Shown piece after piece: positions 63,807 to 64,000 of a DNA stretch of 64,000 bases (positions within the stretch are counted from its first letter, which is position 1; every line of letters begins with the position of its first letter). This DNA comes from Choristoneura fumiferana (lineage: Eukaryota > Arthropoda > Insecta > Lepidoptera > Tortricidae): NCBI RefSeq assembly GCF_025370935.1, contig NC_133491.1, positions 13,211,456-13,275,455 of the forward strand, in the 5' to 3' direction. The notes beneath the pieces are model-generated. The model did no database searches, had not been told where the DNA came from, and saw only the letters and a list, made by a program, of their open reading frames with translations. The translations under genes were made by a program, and so were the position numbers.

Positions 63807-64000
63807 CAACTTTACCTGAAGCTGCATGTTTGCGATCGCATTTGCCGTCACTTTCTGCCCTCATCTTATAGCGTGTGACAGAAAGAAGTAGAGAAAACGA
63901 TTGTGCCAATTGGAATCATGGTTCCAAGTTTGTTAGACAGTAAGGCTTCTAGGCAAATATAGTTAGAAGTTTCCAGCCCAATGAATAAAAAACATAGTAC

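Overview
This is AT-rich eukaryotic DNA from an insect, almost certainly a moth or butterfly (Lepidoptera). The evidence is indirect but consistent. The window carries tRNA-derived SINEs ending in (GAT)n, short Lep1-like Helitrons ending in an AAAAGCTAGT-type terminus, RTE-like LINE tails, many small snap-back (MITE-like) palindromes, and AACCTAACC motifs inside repeats. I cannot name the species. There are no bacterial operons, CRISPR arrays, phage or plasmid features. Most open frames longer than 60 codons lie in repeats or look like chance.

Only three genic loci are well supported. (1) A last coding exon of a MICOS subunit MIC10 gene lies on the minus strand (37856-38028). (2) Two consecutive plus-strand exons (58179-58322 and 59533-59612) encode most of a PDZ domain that best fits the RGS-type RhoGEF family (Drosophila RhoGEF2; vertebrate ARHGEF11/12). 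Their splice phases match. (3) A complete solitary 5S rRNA gene lies at 56820-56938, about 1.2 kb upstream of the PDZ exon. A weaker candidate is a GC-rich terminal exon on the minus strand at 46911-47011. A group of broken, coding-like stretches (18.0-19.3, 19.77 and 21.9 kb) may be remnants of an unidentified gene or element.

Layout. 1-10.1 kb: a roughly 2.6-3.0 kb segment is present twice in direct orientation (1-2646 and 7119-10104). The left copy runs into an assembly gap, so a haplotype (false) duplication is a serious possibility. 10-18 kb: hairpin elements, SINE and LINE fragments and much featureless AT-rich sequence. 18-26 kb: possible degenerate coding sequence, a 550-bp inverted-repeat element and three kinds of tRNA-derived SINE. 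26-36 kb: LINE tails, a Helitron composite packed with AGCATGCT palindromes, and a LINE C-terminus. 36-44.7 kb: the MIC10 exon inside dense repeats and a cluster of SINEs. 44.7-56 kb: long inverted-repeat elements and a tandem Helitron. 56-64 kb: the 5S gene, PDZ exons with a transposon-laden intron, a 1.78-kb element with about 206-bp near-identical terminal inverted repeats, and a second palindromic element.

Three runs of N (2647-2746, 4287-5279, 57725-57824) are assembly gaps. All family assignments are from reading the sequence. No search, alignment or folding program was run, so repeat boundaries are approximate (about 5-20 bp).
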